Shown here: one piece after another, positions 23,304 to 33,806 of the stretch
Layout of the letters: the number at the start of each line of letters is the position of its first letter
Position numbering within the stretch: the stretch's first letter is position 1
Assembly (NCBI GenBank): GCA_001599815.1
Contig: BCIA01000004.1
Coordinates: forward strand, 1,738,862-1,802,861
Source of the DNA: Furcasterigmium furcatum
Lineage: Eukaryota > Ascomycota > Sordariomycetes > Glomerellales > Plectosphaerellaceae
Direction: 5' to 3'
DNA: 64,000 bases
Translations under genes and position numbers: made by a program
Notes under the pieces: model-generated
The model's database searches: none
What the model was told of the DNA's origin: nothing
The model's input: the letters and a program-made list of their open reading frames with translations, nothing else

Positions 23304-25257
23304 TCAGTGTCTCAGTCGGCTGGTAGAGTTGCTTTCACCTGCGAGCTCCTCGATGGTGTCAGCCCACGTCCGCACCGGGACGTCCCACTCGCGACCATCC
23401 GGCTCACACTTGGTGCCAGACTCGGGAAGCGCTCCGTTGACCCAGTAGCCCTGCAAGTGGCGGGCTGTGCAAACAGAGGGAAGCGTATAGCCGGCATGCT
23501 TGAGGAAAATGTCAGTCATAAGGTAAAAATGACGGCGGCGGGACAAGAAGACTTACAGCTGCTCCGTTAACTTCTAGGACCGCGCTTCCCTCGAACGCCG
23601 CGCTGATGTTGTACGATGAGGCAATCGACGTCAAGGCGTCGTGGGTGGCGCCCATGACCAGAACCGGATGCCTGGTGCTGACGTCGAAAGAACCGCTGAA
23701 GACCTCCTTGGCCTGCCATGGCCACTGGGCGCAGATAGAGGCAGTAATAGCCTGGCTACCGCTGTGAAGCCGGGAGACGTTGAACACCCTCTCATAGACC
23801 GGTGCCATTTCTTCATATGACGACGCGCGAACAGCACGGTCGGAACAGTGGATGGCCTACATCTTGTCAATCGGGTCCAACTTGACGCCAGCGATGGCAG
23901 GGTCCCGGGCAGCGGCGGCGGCGGCGGCGGCGGCAGCAGCGGCAGCGGCAGCCGAACAATCGGTGTCCGCGTTTTCGTCTCCCTCCTCTGCAGTACCGCC
24001 GAGCATAGCCACGATGGCTGCCTGTCTCTCCTCGGTGGTGTTTGCCCAAATCAGAGGAGTGATGACTGCGGCGAGAGTCTGCCACTTGTTTGGGTTGTAG
24101 AAGTTGTTCCAAATCATGGCCTTCATCCTCATACTGTCCAGGATGTAGCCCATCGGCCCATTGAGAGGCTGTACCTTCAGCTCATCGATGAAAGCCCATG
24201 TGTCTGTTTCCAGCTCCTCGGCCGTCTTGTTCAGCGCGGCCATGGGACAGGATTTGGGACCAGCTTCTACGCAAGACTCGAAGAAGTAGGTCAAGGTCGC
24301 GTCGGCGTCTGACCATGACTCGACATCACTATCGATTTATTAGTAGAAGTCCCTCCAGAAAAATATGGGGAAAGACATACGCGAGATCATTGTAGTACTC
24401 GTGGGGGTTAAACACGCCATCGATCACCATCCTGTCGATCTTGTCCGGGAACATGGCGGCAATCGTGGCGCCGAGGGTGGTGCCATACGAAAACCCCCAG
24501 AAACGAATGAGGCCGTCGTCATCCAAGACTTCGGCTACGCGTTGGATATCTCGCGCCGCAAAAGCAGTGCCGAGGTACTCGCCGAGCGATGCGCCATTGC
24601 CTTCGGCTGCGCAGATGCTGGCTATCGCGCCACCATGGGCCCAGGTCTTTCTCGCGACGATTTCTCCTTCGGCACTGTCCATCTGGTGTTCGTTGATGTA
24701 TCCCATGTTGTACTCCTTCTGGGTGCAAACGAATTCCAGGATGGTATCTGTGCCCCTGTAGTAGTACACAGGTCAGCAAGACCCTTCGAATCGAGATCAC
24801 CAAGTCGCCGGGATCACCAACCTGGGATTGAATGCAACGATGTCGTATTCACCACCGGTGAGTCTATATGCGGATTGTTAGTTTTCTCCAAGGAAAATAT
24901 TCCCCAGGGTGACTTTGAGTAGACATACGTGAGTAGAATCGCTCCCCTCCTCGCGGTGAGGTCAGTCGACGTCAAGCCTGGTCCGCCCCAGTTCATGAAA
25001 ATGGAGCCCTTTGAAGGTTGCTTAACGGCCTTGACTCTCACTAAAGGAACGTCCCATAGAGCCGTAGAGTTCGGCTCGGTGTAATCCAACGGCAGGCGAA
25101 TGTTGCCGCATTCAATCGGTGCGCTCGCATCGACATAGGGTTCCACCGCCGGGCATGCACCCCATTGCACAACCGGGCGAGTGTCCTTAGTTATGGCCAC
25201 GGCAGCGCCGGCAAGAAGGGTGAGGCCGAGGATAGAATGGTTGAGAGTTCGGGTCAT
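23304..25257 (-). CDS. Secreted S33-family (tripeptidyl aminopeptidase-like) alpha/beta hydrolase, with an in-frame TAG
   Basis: Alpha/beta-hydrolase peptidase of the TAP-like S33 group, which releases short peptides from N-termini outside the cell. The signal peptide is MTRTLNHSILGLTLLAGAA. The oxyanion region is MNWGGPG; the nucleophile elbow is GFSYGTT; the aspartate region is VLVMGATHDALT; the histidine lies in TARHLQGYW. Introns near 24775-24828, 24880-24930, 24330-24385 and about 23496-23557 join family-like sequence. A poly-alanine run (about 15 residues, 23905-23955) precedes an in-frame TAG at 23857-23859. The next codons continue in the same frame into family-like sequence (AIHCSDRAVRA). 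Either the gene is broken there, or a 36-nt intron (GTCAAG...ATGTAG) is removed, which would be unusually short. Confidence 0.75.
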
Positions 25258-26018
25258 CGTGGCGATGTGTTGGCCGAAGCGACTTGTGTTGATTGTTGAA
25301 TAGGTAAAGTGAACAGTGAGCAGGCGGTCGTTTGCTTTTATGCAAGGCTCGACTCCAGTCCAACTTGTAATCCGTATACCCTTAAATGCTGCGGGCTTGG
25401 CCTTCCAGGTTCCCCGTGTAAGCTCACGATGCTGCCGAGCCCAAGTCTCTGCAAACCAGCGGCTCTGGCACAGGGCTCAGGCCGGGAGATCTCAGCAGGG
25501 GCTGTGCCGAAGCATGGGCCGCACTCCACCCGGACGTCATGGTCGTGGTCCGGGCAGCCAACCGGCCCCCTTGCCATAGGGCTCTGAGCGGGTCTATCCG
25601 CGCGACTGTCCCCAAAGGGCAACCCCGCGGAACATGGTCAGGCGCGAACGTCAGCAGTGCGAGATTCTCAGCCGCGGAGATTCCGAGGGCAGGCGAGAGA
25701 TAAAAAAAACCACGGCTACTGAAGAACCAAATCAAGGCATGAAGCGAGATGAGAAGACTCGATTTAGACATGCACATCCCCATACAACGAGCGCAGCTGC
25801 CAGGGTCCCTCTCCACTTCCAAAGGTTGGAGATCCCTTGCGGCCACCTGTCTTGGTTTATGTCGTGCCCTGGCGGAACCTTCACCAGGCATTCAATGGCA
25901 AGCAAGGATATTTATCTATATCAACCGATATAGAGTTTCTCGCTGTCATGCTCTTCTCACTTATATCCTGCGCATTCATCTTGTTTTCTTGAATTGCTTG
26001 TCAGTATTGGTCAATCTT
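25258..26018. other. Intergenic
   Basis: Promoter side of the peptidase gene. Open frames here are GC-driven and show no domain. Confidence 0.45.
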
Positions 26019-26680
26019 TTATGACATGTCAAATCCAACTTCCCACCTCACGCCACCTAGTCTGAGAGTCTGCCTGTACAATTTATCGTCTTGTAACTTA
26101 TCGCTGCTTGCCTGGAACTGCTTCATGTCTTCTTCATCTTCTGAAATTTCGGATGATATGCTAGCGCTGCCTGTGCTTGCACTGTCAGTTTCGGACGCGG
26201 TGTCCCCCAACGATTTGCCCTGAAATCTGTACTTCATGATGATATCTCTGATGCCCACCCCATACTTGCTCAGACTGTTCCGTTGATAATGGTTGATAGC
26301 CAATGTTGATACCAGCGGAAACAGTTCGTTGACAGCACCGTGAACAGCCCTTCGGCGCAACGTCTTGGCGTCGGCGGCTTCTTGATCACCGACAGACACC
26401 GTGCTTCTCATCTACATTGAAGCCACCAATTCGACCTTCTCCTTGGTTAGAGACTTTCCGCCGTCCCAAAAGCTTTGATCAAGGATCAGGATCAAGTCGC
26501 ATGCGCATTTGATGACCATTCGTGCAGCTGCTGGCGCCTCGAGCAGCGGCGCCCCAACTGCAAGCGGGATGCCCCCTGTCATCAGCTGGCAACGGGACAG
26601 GAAATGGGTTGCAAGCTCACGCACGAGCTGCGACAGCTGGTACGACCCGGCAGCCCTGGAGGGGAGTTTGGGGAGGTGGG
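26019..26680 (-). pseudogene. C-terminal fragment of an unidentified large protein
   Basis: A continuous frame reads SYQLSQLVRELATHF, then PLAVGAPLLEAPAAARMVIK and LILILDQSFWDGGKSLTKE. TAG at 26412-26414 interrupts it, and it continues in the same frame (AVHGAVNELFPLV, then an acidic Ser-rich tail) to the stop at 26019. The helical, amphipathic pattern and conserved-looking blocks on both sides of the TAG suggest a once-continuous protein. There is no ATG at the left end of the similarity and no upstream domain, so it looks like the leftover 3' end of a larger gene. I cannot name the family. Confidence 0.4.
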
Positions 26681-26872
26681 GGAATTCAGGGGCGCGGACT
26701 CGAGTTCAGGGGTAATTCAGGGGCTGAACTCTCCCCAAGCCACAACTGAGTTGGACCCGCGTTTGATGACGTTGATTCATGAATTGATCGTCACACCGCC
26801 GGTCTACAAATCCACTGAATCTCCTGAGGCCATGATGTGACCGCGACGCGACCCAACTCGGGCACGTTCAAG

Positions 26873-29736
26873 ATGGCCTCAATGGACGCAACCACAGACT
26901 CCTCCGCGGCGAGAGAGCGCGGGAATGACTTGTACCGCAAAAGAAAGTTCGCCGAAGGTTGGTACCCCTGGAATTTCTCACGGCTCAGCGATCGGTGATT
27001 GACACACCGCCAGCGGAAGAGGCATACGAAGACGCGGCCAGGCTGGCCCCCGAAGACGCCGCGCCTTGGTCGAACATCTCGGCCATCAAGTTCGAGCAGG
27101 GCGACTACCCTGCCGCATTGAAGAGTCTCGAGAAAGCCCTGTCTCTCTCCTCGTCCGAGCCCGATGATGGCCCGAAGAAGCAGAAGCTGTACACGCGTAT
27201 GGCCAAGTGCCACCTGCATTCCCTTTCCCTTGGGGACGCCGAGGGGGCCGTCAACGCCCTTGGCGACGATGCCTCTGGATCAGACCTTCGCCTGGCGCTG
27301 AAGGAGATGCAAAGGCTCTGGTCAGCTGTCCCGAATGAAGCCGCTCTCCGCACCAAGACCTTCGACCGTTTGCCACGATACAAGGGCAGTCTGTGAGTAA
27401 CCCCCTGGCGGCGACTTTTCCATCTTGGGTCCCACTGATGTGTGCCGTGAAGCCAAGATGCCCCCGAGTACTACGCAATGGGCCACGATGTGGCCGAGCA
27501 GTTGATGGACGAGCAACTCCGCAAGGCGATCGCACCGGGCGCGAACGTTGCTTTCCTCATGTGTGGAACCGGCGACGCCCGCCATCTCTTCCTGTCCATC
27601 ATCGACCTTTTCCGCTCCGAATCTCTCGGCAAACAGTCCCGCAGCGGCAACAAGTTTGGCAAGGCTCACTTCACCATCGTGGACCTCAACGCCGCCGCCC
27701 TCGCAAGGACCCTGCTCATGTTCGACATGATCTTCACCTACGCCATCCTGAAGACCCGAGGGATGCCCCGCCTCGAAGATGCGCTGACGGTCATGGCCTA
27801 CACATACTCCTCGGCTTTCGTGCCGGACTTTGTCCTCCTGAAGATTATGGAAAGCATCAAGACCTTGATCGACGACCTTGAAGGGGACAAGGACCTCCCC
27901 GGGAGCAACGTCTTGAGCATGTTCTACCTCCCCAGAGACACCCGAGAACAGGTTCTTCGCAAGCTGAAGCAGTGGGCCGAGCCCCTGGCTGATGAATTCG
28001 CACCAAAGAAGATCCGAGCCTCCGTTATGGCAAGATCCCGGGCGACAAGAGAGTCAGAAGCGGCTGCTATTGGCACCGACGCTCACGACAAGAAGCCCGC
28101 GAAGTGCTATACGGATTTCTGCGAATTCGGCGTCATTTTCCCCCCTAAGGTCTTCCTCGAACGGCGAGATCCAGAGCTGATTCCGCTTCTTGAAGGTTTC
28201 CGCTCTGGTAAGCCGGCGGCCAAGAAGGCTGTGGGAGAGCACGTCGACGCCCACTGGGTGACCAACCCGACGGTGCTTGATCTGGACTACGAACCACGGA
28301 GGCACGACCAGGTCGAACCTGGCTCCCCTGACTGGGACCTCACCCCAGTTCTGGACTGGAATCCCGTCGGACTCGTCCAATGCATGGCAACTCCCATCGG
28401 GGCGGAAAAAGACAGTGTCCTCCAGAGTCTCAGTCAGGTCTTTGACGTCCTTGCTATATCGACCGTACAGCTGTCCCAGCGCGTTCAGATCGAGGTGCTT
28501 GCCGGAGAGATGGCAGATATCCTGGAGCGTATCCGGTACAACAGCCTCGAGCATCGCTCTTACAAGCCTCAAGATGACAAGTCTATCGACCCGACTCTTT
28601 TCCCCCGATAGTACGACCGCATCCACATGAGCAACATCCCGGACTACGTCGGCGGGCCCTTAACTGCCCATCTATACGGACCACCTCTTCTGCGTGCGGA
28701 TCGGCCCTCCAATCTGAGGTTCAGCAACCTCCTTAACCCTCCTATGTTCAACACCCACGAGCAGTTCCTCACAGAGTACCTACTCATGCATGACTTCAAG
28801 CAGGTCGCGGATCACTTCGGCCTCGTGCGCTACAAGGATCCGGGCTCGGCCGAGAAGGAGGCTTTCGCAGAGAGGATGATGGGCAACGCGTTCCTCGCGG
28901 AGAACTACTTCGTCTGGAGCCGTTCCGGGGCGAAGCGCGTCCCCCAGAGCAGGCTGATGCCCCGGCCGTCCCTTGAGCACTGGCTTCACGGACACCTGCT
29001 CAAGATCTGCCTTCCCTACCGCCGCCCGCTCTGGAGCAACATGCCCGTCCACGCCCCGCTGAACCTGACCGCCTTCCTCAGGCTCGTAGTGCGCATGCAT
29101 GAGGTCGGATACCCCGCCCACTGGCTTTCGGGCATCCTGGCCGCCATCTGCGAGGGCACCATCATCACGACGGCACGCCCACCCCGGGATCTGGTGATGG
29201 AAACGGAAGACGTGATCAAAGCCCATCCCCAGCGGAAAATTAGCCTGGCCCCATGGAGGGCCGAGTTCACTACGCTCCTGAGCCTTTGGCGCCGCCTCCT
29301 GCCCTTCGGCATCATTGCCCCCGAGAACGCACTCGTGCCGCCGGAGGAGATCGTCGAGTGCAGCGTCACATTCCCCGCCTTCTCGTCCCTCCAGGGCAGG
29401 GTGCCGCACTTTGCGCTCGTGTTCTTCGACCTGGCGAATCTCGGGGGCAAAAACCTGCGGTTGCCCGGCATGATCCAGGACGACGAGACGGGAGACGGGT
29501 CTGAGCGCGCGAGGCAGTTCCGGGAGAAGGAGGTGCATGTCGTGACGACCTTCAAGTATGTGACTGGTACCAGGACGGCGACGTTCTGGATGCGCGAGGA
29601 TGTCGTCGATGAGCTCGTGAAGGCGCCGTCGTGGGCTGTGGGACTATGCAGGACGGATTCATGGGAGATGATCGTTCCGACTGTTGTATCGACCGTGAAG
29701 GACCTCCGCATGCTGGGCTCCTGGGCGCGATCTTAG
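26873..29736 (+). CDS. TPR/DUF4470 protein, interrupted by one TAG
   Basis: The N-terminus carries a tetratricopeptide segment (ARERGNDLYRKRKFAEAEEAYEDAARL), completed by splicing at 26959-27013. A second intron is at 27393-27452. A DUF4470-type block follows (NVAFLMCGTGDARHLF), then a long C-terminal region. Exon 3 reads to TAG at 28609-28611 (DPTLFPR-stop-YDRIHMSNIPDYVGG) and continues in the same frame for another 375 codons to 29736. The sequence on both sides is family-like, so the natural product would be about 910 residues and the TAG is premature. A nonsense mutation, sequence error or readthrough are the options; no acceptable intron removes it. TPR/DUF4470 proteins are fungal and have no known enzymatic activity. 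Confidence 0.75.
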
Positions 29737-29889
29737 ATAGATGGTGTTTGCCACACCTCCTCGGACATACATTAACAGAGGCCTCGGAACTTCTCCCAAT
29801 ACAAACACGGATTCACGGGGTATCTCTGCAACCGCCACGTTTACTTCCAGATTGCTCTGTCTTCGCCACTGACGAGCTCGCCCTACTTC

Positions 29890-30726
29890 TTACGCATGAC
29901 ATCTCTTCAGTTCCGACACCACAATCCTCTCGAATGCCATCTGCAACGAGAATCCTTCCTTCCTGTCATCCTCTCTGCGCCCGGCCTCAACATCAAAATC
30001 GTTGTTCAGGCACCGCCGAACGACACGCCAGTAGATCTCGCCCATCTTCGGCAGCAGCCTGTCGCAGAACTCGGTGCGGAGCTTGACCCTGAAATCAGCG
30101 TCACTCTTGCTTTTGAACCGCAGCATGCTGAGTCCACCACAGCCCAATTTCCAGGAGGACCAGGCCGAGGCTGTAAATGTCAAACTCGGCACGGTATCGT
30201 GGCCGCTGATCCGGTCCCGACCGGAGGTGCACCTGGGGCGGGGGGGGGGGGGGCGGGGGCTGTACATGAGGATGTTGTCTCTCTTGTTCTGGAACCCGGC
30301 AGTGATATGGATAGCGTATCCGAAAGCTCTGATGGGTTGTCCGGTCGGTCGAGACAGGTCCCAGCCCACGAGGTGAAAGGAGACGGGCGGCGGAGGCTGA
30401 AATGCGTCCGGTGTTGGTGCCCAGCTCATGGAGGCTGCTTTCCCGAACAATGGCCGTCACTCCTTTCGAATTAGACGGCCGGAAACAAACCAGATTATCG
30501 CTTCATATCGGTTTATGAAGCCAATCGACAGAATGGAGATGCTGGACAGCGGTGACGAGTCTTTGGCGAGGCTAAATCTCTGGCCAACCGGAATCGCTGT
30601 TGCCTCCTTTACAATCAAGGCCCGAAGGGGCCGGAGGCTTTCCCCAGAGTAACCCTCTGCCGAGAAGAGGACTCCGATCCGTGAGTCGCCCGAGTCATCG
30701 ATGAGACCCTTGCAGGGAAGGGCCAT
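29890..30726 (-). pseudogene. Broken kinase-like domain, fungal HeLo/prion-associated type
   Basis: Read leftwards, three frames carry pieces of one fungal kinase-like domain, of the kind found behind prion-inhibition/HeLo domains. They are LRPLRALIVKEAT with VGQRFSLAKDSSPL, then HLVGWDLSRPTG, then FDIYSLGLVLLEIGLWW, then MGEIYWRVVRRCLNNDF ending in ERIVVSELKRCHA. The order and spacing match the family, but the frame changes at least twice. One shift coincides with a 14-G run at 30240-30253. The N-terminal HeLo-type region is absent. It is a pseudogene, unless the G-run length is misread; a second shift near 30150 would still have to be explained. Confidence 0.6.
30240..30253 (+). repeat. Poly-G run of 14
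   Basis: Uninterrupted G14 inside the kinase-like pseudogene, followed by C and five more G. On the coding strand it reads as a proline tract, and it coincides with one of the frame changes. Confidence 0.95.
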
Positions 30727-30985
30727 GAACTTGTGGTGCCTTACCGACTTTCACCGCTTCGCAGGATATGCCGGTCGATTTCGCGTCAAGTGGCTGACGA
30801 CCAGCAGGCATCACCCCGCACCGGTGGGCTGATGGAGAAAAGGAGAAAACAGAAGGCCTCCATCCGAAGCACTCGTTGGCTGCGTTTCCACCTTTTGCTA
30901 ATAGGTAGTCGTCAGCGATCCCGACGCCGACTCGCATGGTTGGCAAGTCACCCTGGAGCGACAGGAGAGGTGCTGCCGAGATCCT

Positions 30986-31019
30986 GTCGGAGGCTAACCA
31001 AGGAAAGCTAGCCTCCGAC
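30986..31019. promoter_or_regulatory. Perfect 11-bp inverted repeat, likely Zn2Cys6 operator
   Basis: GTCGGAGGCTA at 30986-30996 and its exact complement TAGCCTCCGAC at 31009-31019 are separated by 12 bases. The arms contain CGG...CCG in inward orientation, the arrangement bound by dimeric Zn2Cys6 regulators. The site lies about 250 bp upstream of the sugar-transporter ATG, and a Zn2Cys6 gene follows that transporter. Binding is inference. Confidence 0.6.
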
Positions 31020-31269
31020 GAGCGCCTTGGTGGGTCATGGCGCCGTCCATCCTCTCCGACATAGTGTCGCTCCCCACATGACAGCCGTGGGCCTTGGTTC
31101 GGAAGGGGCCTGGGCTGCTGCAAGGTCTGTCTGCCGCATGGGTGACCCCATGGGGCATTCTATAAAGCAGAACGTGCAAGTCTGGAGAATTCCGATCAAC
31201 TAGCAGACCTCTCTGTTTTCATCACTGTCTCACCAGTCACATACCGAGATCAGCCATCATACCGCCGTT

Positions 31270-33224
31270 ATGGTTGCCAGTGCTGTCAACGAGGGCAGCT
31301 CCCTCGGAGTCGCAGCCACTCTGCGAAAGAACGCGCTTGGGAACCAGAGCGACTTGAAAACGCTCTGGTCCAGCATGCATGTCATGTCCATTGCGCTATT
31401 TGCTTCCTTCGTAAGTTCCGTGTCTTGTCGCCGCCTTGCCAGACGCATCATCCCCTGACCTCTCTTTTCTCCCCACAGGGCGGTCTGCTGTATGGCTACC
31501 AGCAGGGTGTCCTCGGCCAAGCCCTTGTAATGCCAGCGTTCCGATCCATGTTTCCACATATTGCGAGTAGCTCCCGGGCTCAGGGCTGGTTGACCTCTAT
31601 CCTCCAGCTCGGTGGATGGGTTGGCGCTCTTTCGGCTGGTGTCCTATGCGAGGTCTTCTCTCGAAAGCATACCATTCTCGGAGGATCACTCTGGGTGATC
31701 CTCGGATCATACTTGACCGCCGGGGCGCAGAACGAGGCTTTCCTGTACTCTGGACGCTTTTTCACCGGAATCGGAGTCGGCATTCTCTCTGCCACTGGGT
31801 GAGCCGCCTGTCTTGGAACCCGGTCGACGAACGGTGCTGATTCTCTGGTTCACAGGCCCTTGTACAACTCAGAGCTGGCCCCTCCTGAGATCCGAGGTCT
31901 TTTGATCTCCATGCAGCAGCTAGCAACGACTTTAGGCATTATGCTGGCATACTGGATTGGCTATGGAACAAACTACATCGGCGGCACCGGCGAAGGCCAA
32001 TCGGAAATGGCTTGGCGCTTGCCCCTTCTCATCCAGGGCATCCCAGCTATCATCTTGTCTATCGGCGTCTGGTTCCTGCCATTCTCCCCTCGGCTCCTCG
32101 TCAACCATGGCCGTGACGATGAGGCTCTCCGCACACTCAGTGGCCTGCGCCAGCTTCCAGAGGATAACGTCCTCGTTCGCATCGAGTACCTCGAAATCAG
32201 GGCCGAGAGCGAGTTTGAGAAGCGAAACTTCGACAAGAGGTTCCCTAAGCTTGCTACTTCCGCAGGTGGCAGCAAGTGGCTGAGGGAGTTTGCCCAGTAC
32301 TCCAACATCTTTCGCTCTAGGGATGCCTTCAAGCGCGTTGCCCTCGGTGTTCTTATTATGTTCTTCCAGCAATGGACCGGAATTGACTCGAGTAAGAAAA
32401 TCTTCCCTTGGTTTTGTGTTCGCGCTTCCCCGCTAATAAGAACGTTAACTTAGTTATTTACTACGCACCTATCGTCTTCCGGAACTTCGGGTTCACCAAC
32501 AACACGACGTCTCTGCTCGCGACGGGCGTCGTCGGAGTGGTTAATGTTCTCACGACGATCCCCGCAATGTACTTCATCGACAAGGTGGGAAGGAAGAAGC
32601 TTCTCATATGCGGCTCGCTGGGCATGTTCGCCTGCCAACTCATCACCGGCGTCATCGGAGCCATGTTCTCCGACAACTGGGCCGACAACAGAGCCGCTGG
32701 CTGGGCCTGCGTCGTCATGATCTGGCTCTATATTATGAACTTTGCCTACAGCTGGGGTCCGGCATCGTGGACGCTGATCGCAGAGATATTTCCTCTGTCT
32801 ATTCGCGCCAAGGGCACCTCAATCAGCGCGTCCTCCAACTGGATTAACAACTTCGTGGTCGCCTTCATCACACCTCCCATGCTATCAGGCATCAACTGGG
32901 GCACATTTATCTTCTTCTCCGTGTGGTGTCTTATAGCCACGCTGTTCGTCATCTTCTTCCTGCCCGAGACGAAGGGCAAAACACTGGAGGAGATGGATGT
33001 CGTTTTTGGGTAAGGAGCTCGTCCACCAAGACCGGGGATGAGGATACGACAACTGACGCTGACTTCTATCCAGGTCCATGTCCAGTACCGAGGATGCCGA
33101 GCTTTTGGCCTCCATCAACGAGGAGATTGGCTTAACCGCGTTGCTGCGCGAGAACGCCGTTCCCGCCGGCCACAAGGGCAAAGATGAGGCGGACCAAGTT
33201 CAACTCGAGATGTCAAGCAACTGA
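31270..33224 (+). CDS. MFS sugar transporter (sugar porter family)
   Basis: Twelve-helix plasma-membrane sugar/H+ symporter. Hallmarks are FGGLLYGYQQGVLG in helix 1, RFFTGIGVGILSATGPLYNSE, the E-x6-RG step (ELAPPEIRG), the second-half GR-K repeat (DKVGRKKLL), the late-helix motif YSWGPASWTLIAEIFP followed by RAKG, and the terminal PETKGKTLEEMD. Five exons join cleanly: 31270-31410, 31479-31798, 31856-32391, 32454-33009 and 33074-33224. The product has about 567 residues, typical for the family. A perfect inverted repeat lies in its promoter, and a Zn2Cys6 gene and two sugar-type dehydrogenases follow, which suggests a specific carbohydrate substrate. The sugar cannot be told from sequence. 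Confidence 0.92.
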
Positions 33225-33806
33225 TTGCTTTCTACTGTCCCCGTCGGACAAAATCCATGTAGGGAGAGAAACGCATTGACTGTCGTATTTATTGGCTCTT
33301 CGCCGAGGACCCCTGGGTGGACAGGCAGGACGGGAGAGCGGCGAGGAGCCGCGACCAAGGTGGACCTACCACCCGTGGGAACTGAATTTGCAGTACCACG
33401 ATTCAATTTGTTTCTAGGTGGTCGTATTAATACAAAGTGAAAGGGGTTGCGACAGATCAAGTTGTACTTTGCAAATCCTGGGACTGAATGCCGGCTGGGG
33501 CACGACGAGCGCTCCATAACTGCAGGTTATAAAAGCATAGTCCAGGCCCTCGCGGTCATACAGTAGTTACCACCTAAGCTGCTGGGACGGACTACCACTA
33601 GCACTGCTTAGGTACTTCGTACTTGGCTAGGTTGCTAGGTACCTAGTACTAGAAGTATGGGCCATGAGGGGCTTTCCCCGTTCGCGAATGACATTTAAGG
33701 CTGCCCGGCCACCCTGTGCTCCAACTTTGTCGTTCCCCATGGTTTCCCGTCTCAACTTAGTACTTATCAATTGTCCGTCACCCAACATTGTAAGGCGGGT
33801 TCAAGA
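33225..33806. other. Intergenic with a 12-bp palindrome
   Basis: Spacer between the sugar transporter and the regulator gene. It holds CTAGGTACCTAG (33635-33646), a perfect palindrome, within a cluster of TAGGTAC-like words (33608-33655). Such words are common in fungal intergenic DNA and may be repeat relics. No gene is seen. Confidence 0.45.

Noticed and set aside
33635..33646. CTAGGTACCTAG palindrome as an operator
   Set aside because: TAGGTAC words are frequent in intergenic DNA of many ascomycetes, and the site is not tied to a start codon.
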